DNA of 64,000 bases from Porpolomopsis calyptriformis. Its lineage: Eukaryota > Basidiomycota > Agaricomycetes > Agaricales > Hygrophoraceae. The DNA lies in NCBI GenBank assembly GCA_951640195.1, contig OX621165.1, forward strand, positions 2,108,001 to 2,172,000, written 5' to 3'. The first letter of the stretch is position 1. Every line of letters starts with the position of its first letter. Of this stretch, positions 31,660 to 43,483 are shown in pieces. The notes below the pieces were generated by a model that worked only from the letters and a program-made list of their open reading frames with translations, had not been told where the DNA came from and ran no database searches. The position numbers were made by a program, and so were the translations under genes.

Positions 31660-33870
31660 CCTTTGAGCTCCAAATATCGACCTTTAGCACATGAGGCTAT
31701 GTAATAGCTAGCGATGCCGTATTCTCGAAGAACGCGAATGTTCGAAAGACCTTCTTGATTTCGATAGTTCTTGTCTACGATTTGCTTGATCGCCTTACTG
31801 GCATCCCTCTCTATGTCTCCCAATTTTTTCGCTCGACTTCAGCTGGATCAGGACAGCGAATATCAACGTAGCCACCTCCAGCTCGGGGCTCAATGGAGAC
31901 TTCCCAGCCCTTCGGTCGGAGCAAATGCATGAGGCCAAGGAAGTAAACCTGATAGATGCTCTCTGGAGTCTTGAGACTGGCAGCGCCTCGTACCTTGGCG
32001 ACTATCTTCGGGTCAAGATGTTGCTGCATGAAAAGCGGCCACCTTTCCTCAAAGGTGCTTACGTGACGCATACGTCGAGAATATCTGTGTAGGGTTCTAC
32101 GCCGCCAGTGATCCATCCGGCCTAGTCCATCATAACCTCCCGATTGGGTATCTTAAATCGGCCAGTGGGCTCGATGGAGATCAGAACGGAAATAACCATT
32201 ACGTGGAAACGTACTGTCATGGTCAGGTAGCCAGCATAATACATCAAAGTCAAAGTCCCTTTTATATTCAAAGTCGAGCTAAACCATCCCAAGGTCAATG
32301 GTGTAAACAGGGTTAAGAAGGGGGGCGCACAGGCTAAAGGTGACACTATCCTCAAATTCAAGGTCAATGTCGGCCTCAGACAGAAGCGTCGCAATGACAC
32401 CGAGGGAAGAATCGTCGCCTGTAAATTTTCTGTGTGATAGAGGGTATTCGCCTATAGCATTACTCAGTTGGGTTCAAGAACAAAAATTATCGTTGCTAGC
32501 AAACCTGTGGCGACCCAAAAATCGTCGATCGTGGGTTGCTCAAAGGCAGACATGATCGATACAGGATTGTAGACGCTGATGTGACCGGCAGCGAGATAGG
32601 AACTGTAGTGAGCTTTAAGGTCTTCTGGCTCTAGTTCGGACTATAAAGCATTGTAAATCGACCAGTCCACACTAGGGATGGTTGACTTGTGACAATGTTC
32701 TCACTCGCAGAACTTCAGCTTCCGTGAACATCACCATGCCGGCAAAAATGGAGTCAGGTCGGTGTAGTGGATGTATCTGAGTGATGGTTAGGTGGTGCTA
32801 CACCTTGTCAGCGTAAGGCGACATACCCGGAGATTGTTCAAACCACAATACCATCCGGCTTTCGCGACTGGGATAACACCAGCTAGAATCGCATATTGTA
32901 TGCTATATTGTTATTCGTCTGAATAAGTACGTTAGATGTTCCCCGACAAAATCCACTAAATTAAATAATAGTTACCTTCAAGAGAGCAGGAAGTACGACA
33001 ACCCCAAAAAATTGGTTAGCCTGGATCTCCTCAGCCTTGACTGTAATCGGGAGGGATATGAAGAACGAACTTTGACGAAAAAATCAAGTTCATACGCACA
33101 ATTATTTGGCGCCTCATACTCGTCAATGAATACCATAGCCCCCGCCCGGATTTGCGGGCCGGAAAGAGAGACAATCGTTCCGAACTGGTCCCCTATTGTT
33201 CCGCAGGTGCTTTATCGAGATAAATAGATTCGAAAATTTCCTTCTCTGCTGGATCAAGGGAATGCTCAAGATACTGAACTGATCGTAAAGGTCCGAAACC
33301 ATCACTTTGAAGGACCAAAACATTGCCTCCCAAGAATCGCCAACAATATTCTGCTTATATCAAGTGGGCTGTCTGCGAGAGCAACGAAGCAACAAACTTT
33401 GAAATCACAGAATACTTTCCCGTATGCTCTTTAGAGAGATCATGTTTGGATGCAATATACAGGCCCTGGAAAAGTAACCGTGGGTCGGGATCATCGTTTT
33501 GAGGGATACAGAAAAAAGAACTGGACGACAAGCTTCAGGACAGAATGTGGAAGTAAGGGAATGTAGTCACTCGAGCATAAGCAGCATGGTGGTTTTCCCG
33601 CAGCGTCTGGGGGAGAACAAGATCGTCGACGACATTTTCGATAAGCTTCGTTTTGTCCACAAGAAAGAGGCCTAGGTGCTCGCGCAGTGTCGGGAAGAAA
33701 GGAGAGCACATAGATGCCAGGACACCCTTGTCCATTGTTGGTTGATTGTCATTAGCAGGGAAATTGCGGCCGAAAAAATAGGCAGGGATTTCAGTATCTC
33801 GAGACGCGGGATCGGAAATCCAATAGAACCAATACCGAGAGCAACCATGCACATAGCTTGTTCCATTGCG
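31660..33870 (-). pseudogene. AAA-ATPase-like / PD-(D/E)XK nuclease protein, multiply frameshifted
   Basis: Minus-strand fragments in the right order for the fungal AAA-ATPase-like plus PDDEXK_9 architecture are spread over three frames. They are the N-terminus MEQAMCMVALGIGSIGFPIP, LFLVDKTKLIENVVDDLV, a P-loop-like PRRCGKTTMLLMLE in another frame, and a Walker B-like AMVFIDEYEAPNN. Then come LKAHYSSYLAAGHISVYNP, LMYYAGYLTMT, RFKIPNREVMMD and the nuclease domain (YQVYFLGLMHLLRPKGWEVS, EPRAGGGYVDIRCPD). The C-terminus is KAIKQIVDKNYRNQEGL and IRVLREYGIASYYIASCAKG. The expected Glu-x-Lys strand after the PD motif is disrupted by a deletion and frame changes. Earlier frame breaks lie around 33600 and 33740. 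This is a decayed copy of a family expanded in mushrooms. Confidence 0.78.
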
Positions 33871-33879
33871 GGAATGCTG

Positions 33880-34601
33880 ATTTCATGAATGCATCAGCGG
33901 AATTCCAAGCTATACTATCCGAATTCAGCCCAAGATGCTACTGATATTGATATACACTCAGCGACTCATCCGAAAGAGGATGCCTCTTTAAAAATTCGTG
34001 TTTTATTCCGAATTTCCAGTACGGATTCCAAAGTCGATGCCTGCCATAATTTGTTGGCTCCCGTACTCCACCTTGTACAACATCATTGCCTCATCTCCCC
34101 ATCTCGCCTGGGTAACATCCGGCGTAAGGAGAACTAGATATCGGCGTCCATGAAGACTCGACTGCCCGGTCTGGACGAGATAAGGACAACGACCGGGTGC
34201 AATGTATCCACTCTTTCAGGCTCACTTTGAGAATTTTATCAATGACCGGGTCGAAATCATATCCAGGAGGCGGTCTGTTTCGTCCAGGCGCTTCATCACA
34301 AGGGGGATCAATCGAGTGTTAGAAGAAAAAAGGGGGGGATGTCTTAGAGAGTCCACAAAAACTTTAGCTTTCGAAGACTGAACTCCTTCATACCAATGAG
34401 AGAGGATGGTAAACATCCCGGAGTAGAGACCGCGAGGTGAGGTTGTTTAGGAAGTGCGGCCGTTGAGAATGGATCCAAGTGGCTCGAACTGTCGTGAGAT
34501 TCGAAACACCATGCTCGGGTAGGGGAAATGACAGAGATCCCGCGGGTCACAGAGACGCTTTGGAAGAGCAAGAGTAGCTGTCTTAGCCGAGATTGTAGTT
34601 G
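33880..34601. other. Intergenic, no supported gene
   Basis: Between the nuclease pseudogene and the 3' end of the NLR-ankyrin gene. Short frames on both strands show no recognisable domain. Confidence 0.4.
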
Positions 34602-37600
34602 CTACTCCGATAGTGTCTCAACAGGGCTTGTAGTTGTATTCCTGTTGGAGTCTTGAGAACCCACTTCAACAAGCCGAGCACGCAGCCGCTTTATGGTATC
34701 GTGCCCCTGTCTGGTTTCATAAAGAAGGAATGCTTGATAATTCGAGTCATTTGAGTTCTCTTCAACATCATCCAGGGAAGACAGTAGCTGCATGACGGTA
34801 TCACGCCATTTTTCAGCTGCATAGGAAAGGGGCGTACGACCATCCAAGTCCCTCGAGTTCACTTCAACGTCATCCCGAGCAAGCGGCAGGTTCACGATGC
34901 CATCACTCCAATTTTCAGCTGCATAGGAAAGGGGGGTTCGACTATACGAGTCCTTTGAATCGGCTTCAACATCATCCCGAGCAAGCAGCAGCTTGAGGAT
35001 GGCATCATGCCCTGTCTTAGCTGCATACAAAAGGGGCGTTCGACCATCAGAGTCCTTTGAGTCCACTTCAACGTCATCGCGAGCAAGCAGCAGCTTCACG
35101 ACAGCCTCATTCCAAGTTTCAGCTGCATACGAAAGGGGCGTTCGACCATTAGAGTCCTTTGAGTTCACTTCAACGTCATCGCGAGCAAGCAGCAGCTTCA
35201 CGACAGCATCCCGCCAACTTGAAGCTGCATGCGAAAGGGACGTTCGACCATCTGAGTCCTTCGAGTTCACTTCAACATCATCACGAGCAAGCAGCAGCTT
35301 CACGAGAGCGGCATATCCATACTCGGCAGCATACGAAAGGGGGGTTCGACCACGCGAGTCCCTCGAGTTCACTCCAATGTCATCCCGAGCAAGCAGCAGC
35401 TCCAAGATGGCATCACGCCCTCTCGTGGCAGCGTAGAAAAGGGGAGTTTGACTACGCGAGTCCTTAGAGTCCGCTTCGGTATCATCCCGCGCCAGCAGCA
35501 TTCTCGCGAAAGCATCATGCCCATTGGCAGCCGCATACGACAGCGGTGATCGACCATCTGAGTCCTTCGAGTTCACTTCAACATCATCACGAGCAAGCAG
35601 CAGCTTAACGATGGCATCATACCCATATGCAGCTGCATACGAAAGGGGCGTTCGATCATCCAAATCCTTCGAGTTCACTTCAACGTAATCCCGAGCAAGC
35701 AGCAGCTTCACAACAGCACCATCCCCTCTCTCAGATGCATATGAAAGGAGTGTTCGACCATTGGTGTCATTCAAGTCTGCTTCAACGTCTCGCGGTTCAG
35801 CAGAAACATCAAGATAACATCGTGCCATTTGTCAGTTGCATAGAGAAGGGGTGATCGACCATTCGAGTCCCTCGAGTCCACTTCAACGTTACCGCGAGCA
35901 AGCAGCAACTCCACGACAGCATGATGCCCATTTTCAGCTGCATAGGAAAAGGGGGTTCGATCATTCGAGTCCTTCGAGTCCAGTTCGATGTCATCTTGAG
36001 CAAGCAGCAACTCCACGACGGTATCACACCCGTTTTCAGCTGCATAGGAAAGGGGGGTTCGGTCATCCAAGTCCTTCGAGTTCACGTCAACTTCATCCCG
36101 AGCAAGCAGCAGCTTCACGACGGTATCATGCCCATTCCAAGCTGCATACGAAAGGGGCGTTTGACCATACCAGTCTTCCGAATCCGCGTAAACGTCATCG
36201 TGGGCAAGCAACAACTCCAAGACGGCGTCATGCCCTTCCTGAGCTGCGTACGAAAGAGGCGTTCGACCATCGGCGTCCGCCTCATCTGCACCTGCCCCAC
36301 GGTCAAGCTCGCCGCGGACAATCTCCTCCAAGCCCCAGTAAGCGGCCATATGGATACCTGAAAATTTCTTCCCAAACTCTTGGCTGTCATCGGGGAGACC
36401 ATAGACAGGCACCAACATAACTTGATGAGCGAATGCGACTTTATATTCATCACCAAGGAAATTCTTCGCCAAAGTTTTAATACTCTCCTGGTGTCGACGT
36501 GCATGATGGCCCCAGTTCAGGGCAGCATAATCAAGGAAAGAGTACTCATTCAACAGAGATTTGAACTCGGCATCGTCATTGCAGTAGCCTCGCGAAAATA
36601 CGTTGAGTGAAAGATAGCTGAGACATGTTGCCGCAATTGTGGCTTCGGCATTCGGAAAGATGCATTCACGACGATTCTCGAAATATTGTTGAGTTGTGTA
36701 GTCTGCACCAAATCATACTGAGTATACCGTAACATCAACGGCTGATTTACTCACAAGCAAGGCGCACAAGGCGCTGCTCCTCATCAATCACAACCAGACC
36801 AGCACAAACAGAAGTGAGCTTCCATTCGAAGACGAGAGCGCTAGGTTTTATCACAGTCATCCCAGGTGAAACAGCAAGAGCATGTTGAAGTTCCTCGACA
36901 GACAATGGTCGAGACGCATGTACGATCCATGATAGAACCCGCTTCGCTAATTCTTTTGTGTTCGTTTGCCGTTCAATTCGTTCCATAGCTTCGTCGTAAA
37001 TTTGATCTATCTCATTCGGAAGGTTATCTAGGGCATGAAGCACAGCTTCTTCGCTATCCTGTTCTATCAGTGCGTTTATGTGCAGCCGTGGCAGTAAAAA
37101 CCTTGCCAGATCGTCAAATACAAACTGCTATTAAAATATTAGAGATGCTCACATGCCCCCGGCACTGTTAACAATTCTTTTTATGGCGATGTCCTGCAGG
37201 TGAACCAGACCCGGAAAATCGGCAAGCCGGTTTTGGACGTATTTCGCTACGTCTTCACCAGTCGCATGAATATGGAGCCGTTGGGCATCGCGAAAGTACT
37301 GTTCGATGGAAGGAAGGTCGCGTGACATCACCATCAGGTTGATATTTCGGGAGCGAAGAGCCTTTAACAATTTTATTCGAGATCCAGAGCATCCACGACA
37401 ATGAACACTTTGGTGTATGCCTTCGTTTCCTGCTCCAACAATTTCACAAGTTCATTAAGCGTAGGAGCAGTACTCTGGAGTTTGTGACGATCATAGAATG
37501 ATCTTATGTTGTTAGATACCGTAGGACAATCTTGGACGAACTGCTTGAGTAGACTGGCGATAAGGTTTGTCACTGTCTGCGCCATCTGTTCTTTGTAGGT

Positions 37601-38101
37601 GCAATATATGCATGCTATCCCAACATGGCTGCCTTCGAAAAACGTTTGTAGATGGTTGATAGCATTAAATCAATGAGCGATATGGACTGAAATATTACGC
37701 AAGGATCGTTTTCCCCGCGCCAGCTGCTCAAATATAAATCAGTAAAGTCACACATACAGGCAGATAAACTTACGATTTCCGGGACACCATAATGTCTGCG
37801 ACGTTCCATTACGCCAATCCAGGAATTTTGGGGATTCGAGTAGCCAGTTGCACGTCCCTTCTTCATGGATTTGTAGAAATTGGCTTTGTGATGCCTTGAA
37901 ATTGAGAGGAGATAGCCAGAGTGCAATTTCACAACGCTCTGAGTCTTATCGATTAATACAAGAGATTTGAGAATTGGATTGTGATAGCTTACCATCGTAA
38001 TTGGAGTAGGAATTAAACTGACTCCCGCCAACAATGTTGATTTCGCTGTTGTAAAGGTTGAGAGTTTGCGCACTAAGCATCGAACGAGTACTGCTGGCCA
38101 T
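34602..38101 (-). pseudogene. NACHT-ankyrin NLR with damaged NACHT and a 1-nt frameshift in the repeats
   Basis: Exon 1 (ATG complement 38099-38101) encodes MASSTRSMLSAQTLNLYNSE and INIVGGSQFNSYSNYD. Exon 2 carries IALWLSPLNFKASQ to LWCPGN, and the next exon gives Walker A NPGAGKTILA. The NTPase continues (MAQTVTNLIASLLKQFVQDC, VFIVVDALDLE, NLMVMSRDLPSIEQYF, MFLLPRLHINALIEQ, EEAVLHALDNLPNEIDQIYD), then SRPLSVEELQHALAVSPG. Seventeen 34-residue ankyrin units follow. Defects: the segment after ILA lacks a workable splice, a stop follows VVDALDLE where about ten residues are missing, and one base is lost at about 35800 in the sixth ankyrin unit. Both ankyrin halves are otherwise open. It starts 54 bp from the divergent AP-1 beta gene. 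Confidence 0.8.
34640..36340 (-). repeat. About 17 ankyrin units of 102 bp, highly alike
   Basis: Unit core GRTPLSYAAENGHDAVVKLL LARDDVEVNSKDSD, repeated with few changes. Variation concentrates in the four residues after YAA (ENG, EKW, ETW, SSW, AYG, KTG) and in DVE[VA][ND]S. The first unit and the last two are divergent. Confidence 0.88.
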
Positions 38102-38155
38102 TCCTCTCGAGGGAGACGATAACTCGATTTCCAAGTCGTTGCTTACTCAGCCAGC
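38102..38155. promoter_or_regulatory. 54-bp gap between NLR and AP-1 beta start codons
   Basis: The NLR ATG (complement 38099-38101) and the AP-1 beta ATG (38156) are 54 bp apart on opposite strands, so any core promoters overlap. If the upstream in-frame NLR ATG (complement 38132-38134) is used, the gap is 21 bp. Confidence 0.5.
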
Positions 38156-40770
38156 ATGAATATCCGACCACCGCGCAAAGGCGAAAATTATGAGCTCAGT
38201 ATCGACCTCAATAGCGAATATCGCGACAAGCGAAAGGACGCAATTAAGCGAACCATAGCATCGATGACAGTTGGCAAAGGTATCCGGACTTTTGCATCAC
38301 AATCGGAGAGCTGAATGTTGATGCACTTCACGTCAGATGTTAGCGGCTTGTTTCCTGACGTCCTCAAGAATATGCAGACCGATGATTTGGAGCAGAAGAA
38401 GCTCGTTTATTTGTACCTTATGAATTATGCCAAGACTCAACCGGAGCTCGTCATCTTGGCCGTTAATACTTTCGTCAAAGACACTGACGATCCAAACCCA
38501 CTTGTCCGGGCACTGGCGATTCGTACCATGGGTTGCTTGCGCGCGGAAAAGATAATCGATTATCTTTGCGACCCCTTGCAAAAATGCCTTCGTGATGAGA
38601 ATCCGTACGTGCGCAAGACCGCTGCCCTTTGCGTTGCAAAACTATATGATCTCAAACCGGAATTGGTCATCGACAATGGTTTCCTGGAGCAGCTGCAGGA
38701 AATGATTTCTGATAGCAATCCTATGGCGAGTTTCGCTTCCTCACCAGCATTGCGAAATGATCGTCACGTTTGATCAGGTTGTCGCTAATACCGTAGCAGC
38801 CCTCACCGACATCCATACCACGGCGATATCACAGCCCCCAACCTCGCCCTCCGACCCAGCCATTTTTGCGATCACTACTGCTATTCTCAATAAGCTGCTC
38901 ATCGCGTTGAACGAATGTTCAGAATGGGGCCGAGTCGCGGTGCTCAACGCGCTGGCGCGTTACTCTGCCCAAGACGAGAAGGAGAGCGAGCATATTTGTG
39001 AAAGAGTTGTTCCACAATTTCAGCATGTCAACGGAAGCGTCGTTCTCGCTGCTATCAAGGTTTGCCTTTACGATTTTCCCATCACCAACACAAGATCACT
39101 AGACTTGTCAGGTCGTTATGATCCACATGCGTGGTGTACGCAGAGAAGACCTCATCAAGCAACTCGTTCGAAAAATGGCACCGCCTCTTGTAACCTTACT
39201 TTCGTCCCCTCCGGAAGTGCAGTGGGTTGCCCTACGTAATATCAATCTGCTGCTCCAAAAACGACCCGACATCCTCTCGAACGAAATGCGCGTTTTCTTT
39301 TGCAAGTACAACGACCCTCTGTACGTCAAGATAGAGAAACTCGATATCATGGTCCGATTGGCCACAGAGACCAACGTTGATGCACTTTTGAGTGAATTGA
39401 AGGAGTAAGCGTGGTCCCTTATTGCACGGAACTCTTACGCATCCCGTCGTGTCTCAGATACGCCTCGGAAGTTGACGTTGACTTTGTGCGGAAGAGTATC
39501 AAGGCCATCGGACAGACAGCTATCAACATAGACGAAGCAGCCGAACGATGCGTCAATGTATTGTTGGAACTTATCGCCTCTCGAGTCAGTTATGTCGTTC
39601 AAGAGGCTGTAGTTGTCATGAAGGTAACTGCAAAGTTATTTTACAAATCTTAATTTCACGCGGCTTTCGGCAGGACATCTTTCGGAAATATCCTTCCACA
39701 TATGAAGGTGTTATTCCGACGTTATGTGCCAACCTTGATGAGCTAGATGAACCAGAAGCAAAAGCCTCTCTCATTTGGATTATTGGGGAGTATGCCAATA
39801 AAATTGATAATGCTGATGAACTCTTAGGGATATTTGTTGACTCGTTCATGGAGGAGTCGTACTCGGTATGTCTTCTTTTCCAGACCGAGTTTAGTCTCAA
39901 GGTAGCGCCACAGGTGCAATTGCAAACATTGACGGCTGTAGTGAAATTGTATTTGAAGAAACCCGATTCATCACAAGGAATTGTGCAACGGGTTCTTAAT
40001 ACTGCCACAAAAGAATGTGACTCCCCAGACGTGCGAGATCGTGCATATATTTATTGGCGTCTGCTTTCCACGGATCCAGGTGCAGCCAAGGTATTATGGA
40101 ATGTATCCCATCAGGCCCTTTCTATGATGTCTGACTTTTCTTCAGGCCGTAGTCTTAGCTCACCGGCCACCTATCTCCATTCCTCGAACAACAGTGTCCT
40201 CGGCCCTATTGGAAGAACTCCTCGGAGAAATCTCAAGTTTAGCTAGTGTATATCACAAGCCGGCGGAAACCTTTATCGGCCACGGGAGAATCGGCGTGGA
40301 CTCGATGCAACGGAAGGGAATAGAGTGAGCATTTCCTTGAGTCGCAAGTCCACCACCTCTGACGTCTCTTCTTTAGCGGAGATGATCGGTTGTCTGCGCA
40401 GAAAGCCTTACAACTCGTTGCGGCCGGCCGACAGGCAGAGAATCTACTCGATCTCGATGACGAGCCTACAACCAACGGTCAACCTTCTGGCCTGGCAGCA
40501 ACCGAAATCTTCTCAAGACCTGCCGCTGCCAACTTGATCTCGGGAACGTCGACCAACCCACTCGACGATCTCGTCTCAATCTTTGGCGAGGGTCCGTCGA
40601 CTGTTGGACCAAACCCTCTGGGAGGCTTCACTTTTGGTGGTGGGGGCGGTTTTGGATCAATTATGTCACCATTACCGCCACAGACTCCTGTGACTGCTGG
40701 ACTGGGGTCACTCGCGTCGAGTGCGCAGCAGTCTCAAAAGCCTACGGATGATCTTTTAGGTTTATTTTAG
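38156..40770 (+). CDS. APL2: AP-1 complex beta subunit (beta-adaptin)
   Basis: The first exon reads [20 protein letters not shown] and [21 protein letters not shown] 57-nt intron leads to [20 protein letters not shown] and [20 protein letters not shown]. Armadillo-type solenoid stretches follow: [60 protein letters not shown] and [20 protein letters not shown]. The hinge contains LLDLDDEP, a clathrin-box-like motif, then Gly/Ser/Pro-rich low complexity ending in TDDLLGLF. At least seven introns split it. The protein is about 700 residues, the size of fungal beta-adaptins lacking a full appendage. It works in clathrin-coated vesicle formation at the trans-Golgi and endosomes, with gamma, mu and sigma adaptins. 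Strongly conserved and apparently intact. Confidence 0.94.
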
Positions 40771-40917
40771 ATACTACCTTCACATTAGTTTTTTTTTTTT
40801 CTTGTTTTGCGGTGGGTTGGCGGTGTATTGCCCATAATTTGCTGCTGCCACGCAAAGTGTGTTTCCATCAGATTAAAGCCATCACTTTATTTATTGACTG
40901 TAGAACGGGAATTTCTG

Positions 40918-41570
40918 TCATACCGTTCTCCGGTCGGTCATCGCTCGTACAATACAGCCAGTACCGGCAACTTCTGTTAACTGTAGAGACTGGTGAGCAA
41001 GGGTGGTCCTAGAATCATCACAGAACAAACCTTTTCATGCCACCCAAGTAAAACGCTTCCGCTGACATCCCCCCAGCCTGGCATACCCATGCCTTTGTAA
41101 AGATACTTCATGAGTGTATCCTGAGCATCCTGAGAGAGGGATTTAACGACGGCAGGGATGTCAGTTGACTTTGTGCTGTTGAGGATCGTTACGAGAGTTT
41201 GGAGATTCAAGTTCTATGGTGCGATAAGTGGTAGTGAGACCAAAGTCAGAGTCGACACTAACTAACCTTGGCCTCATCAACGCCTGGACCATAAGGGGGA
41301 TTGTCTAGGACGATATTAAGGGCGCCTGGGATGTCCCCTCTGAGCAGTGGAGTGGAGTCGTGGATGGATGCGTAAGGTGGGGAGGGTTCCGGCGGGGTGA
41401 ATTGAGGGAACGCACTTGGCTAACGAACTTCGGACTGTGGCTGCTTTTTGCTTCGTGTCCCTTAGGACCTGTGCCGGGTCGCGAGGGTCTGGGTCGTACA
41501 GTTCGCTTTCTTGAAGGACGTCTTCATCGTAGACGTCGATGTCGATCTTGCGAAACGCTGTGTCGGCCAT
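40918..41570 (-). CDS. ARC15: Arp2/3 complex 16-kDa subunit (ARPC5)
   Basis: Four exons (41570-41416, 41339-41267, 41213-41031, 40980-40918) encode 157 residues. Signature stretches: FRKIDIDVYDEDVLQESE, LAKGDIPGALNIVLDNPPYG, VKSLSQDAQDTLMKYLYKGM, VLLGWHEKLTEVAGTGCIVR and the C-terminus AMTDRRTV. The subunit is alpha-helical and stabilises the Arp2/3 complex that nucleates branched actin at cortical patches. Length and start match the family. It is convergent with AP-1 beta, 147 bp apart. Confidence 0.92.
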
Positions 41571-41869
41571 GGCGGTACTGAGTGAGTTGTTTGTCACACG
41601 GACGGCCCACACCATCTTCGTTGAATACATGGAATTGGTATCCTCTACAATCCAGCTATGTTTTTAGTCGATTGCTTACTGGGAAGACAAGTTAAGCTAC
41701 ATGGTTATCCGCTGCTTTTTGTAAGCTCTAGGTTCTGTAGTAAAGGTGATATCCCAATTGGAAGCCCCGCGATCTTTATCCACACAAGAAAAGAGATAGT
41801 TGGGATTTGGCCCACTTGGGGTTGGCTTGGCTGTAGCGTGTGCCACCAGACTTGAGGCTAGCGATCGTA

Positions 41870-42660
41870 ATTCAGGAGGGAGGGGCATTTTTCATCCTCA
41901 AAAAGTGCACGAGCTTCATCCACTGTTGGCACCGGATGTGATTCACAGTTGCGTGATAGTGAATCACGCATGCTGAAACAAGCCATCATAAGAAAGCTTG
42001 CGTCCTCTGGAATCTTGTTCCAAGCCTCTTTGGCTGCAACAGCAAGCTCGTCGGACATCCATGTTGATCAATACTGGTCCATTCCCTCGGGGGGCACATT
42101 GGTAAGCACTTCTGGCAGGGGCCATTCATCCAGGGCATTGTCATTTGATTTGAACCACCACACTGAAAAGAGAAGTGGTACTAGCATACCAATTAACAAG
42201 TATCGGAACCAGACCAAATCTGGCACTTACAGTAGCGTAGGTTGGATTGTTTAATAACATTTGTCGAGCATAGATCTATGTAATCAAAGGCATAGTCATT
42301 GAGAGCTATGACATCACGTTAAATCTCAATTTTGAGAATAGCATGTGACATCATACCTTGGGCAAGACGGTCGGCACATTCCCATCTGACCAAAATTTCA
42401 TCTCGCTCAGCCTCTTTCTTCACAAGCTTGGCAATTATCTTGTTTTGCTCAGCAATTGCCTTGTCCTGTTTGTTAAGCAATTGACGTATCTCCTTCAATT
42501 CATCAGCAAAACTGCAGGTTTCCTGTTATTATATAATCAGTTTTTGACAGGGGTACATCTCATAGTACCAACCTTGAGTCATTCACTATATATTTTTTTA
42601 TGGGCAATTTGGAATATACCATCAGCATCCTCCAGGGTATAGTTCTGAATGGGTGATGAG
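41870..42660 (-). pseudogene. Hypothetical coiled-coil/membrane protein, interrupted
   Basis: Minus-strand pieces: NYTLEDADGIFQIAHKKIYS, a coiled coil ELKEIRQLLNKQDKAIAEQN and KIIAKLVKKEAERDEILVRW, and a hydrophobic stretch YLLIGMLVPLLFSVWWF. EWPLPEVLTNVPPEGMDQY then a TGA follow, and the same frame continues as STWMSDELAVAAKEAWNKIP to SLLNYDR. The TGA sits where Trp would fit. Exon joins are uncertain, and I recognise no family. Confidence 0.4.
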
Positions 42661-42803
42661 AATGCTGGTCCCAGGGTGGTTGGTAACAAATAAAAAACAT
42701 AAATTAATACATCAGGGGCTTACCATGATTGAGTTGCAATGACTGCAGGACTCGCTTGGGGGTGGCGGGGGGGGAACCAGATATGTTAACATGGAATGTA
42801 GGA

Positions 42804-43483
42804 TCATTTTCTGTTAGGTGAATCCGGTGGACTGGGACAAGCATGGTGGTAGGTCGGCAAGTTCTGAGACATATATTTATATGCGTCACTCTAGCCATGG
42901 CCCAAACAAGTTTCGTGACCACTTCCACCCTTTTGACGCAACGTTTGTCTCGCAGCCACTCTTGCTTCTGCCTCCAATCCATGACTACACGCTATGGCAA
43001 ACACGCACATCAGCTCTTTTTCTACAAATCCTGTCGCAATAAGTTCTGCACGAAGCCTTTTTTTTACACCTTCCACCCCATACTTCCTGGATGCCTCGAA
43101 AGCGACGAAGACCTCATCCAAGGAGATCAAGGGGAGGGGGTCTGTTCCCCACATTGGATACGAGAGGCGAAGCAAAACATTCCAAGTAGCAGCAGTCTCC
43201 TCCGTACAGATGACTGGCAAGTTTTCCTTCAATTCGTTCCTCTCCGGTTTCGCTTTTGCCACATTGACCATATCTTCGAAAACGGTGGAGGAATACGTCA
43301 ACATGGAACTGAATACGTGGAAGTCGATATTATCCGATGAACGAATGATAATGTCTGCTTTGTCGTCGTCGAATGGCTGTTCCGCCTTTTGGGTTTCGGT
43401 CGGTGGGCAGGTTCTATTTTTCACCTACTGTTTACGCAGCTTCAGGTTTTGTGAAGATTTGACACGTACTGAGGCATGTCCAT
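42804..43483 (-). CDS. BTB/POZ domain protein
   Basis: Main exon (43424-42954): FDDDKADIIIRSSDNIDFHV, FSSMLTYSSTVFEDM, LPVICTEETAATWNVLLRLS, VFVAFEASRKYGVEGVKKRL. These are the strands and helices of the fungal BTB fold seen in many small agaricomycete proteins. A first exon MDMPQY (ATG complement 43481-43483) can be joined by an intron with donor GTGTCA. A last exon ending at 42804 is possible. Both end joins are tentative; the frame at 43424 begins with GTG, so an upstream exon is needed. BTB domains mediate dimerisation and often recruit cullin-3 ligases; the role here is unknown. Confidence 0.72.

Noticed and set aside
34993..36420. Plus-strand repetitive frames over the ankyrin array
   Set aside because: Antisense shadows of the 102-bp ankyrin units; the minus strand has the clear ankyrin consensus.
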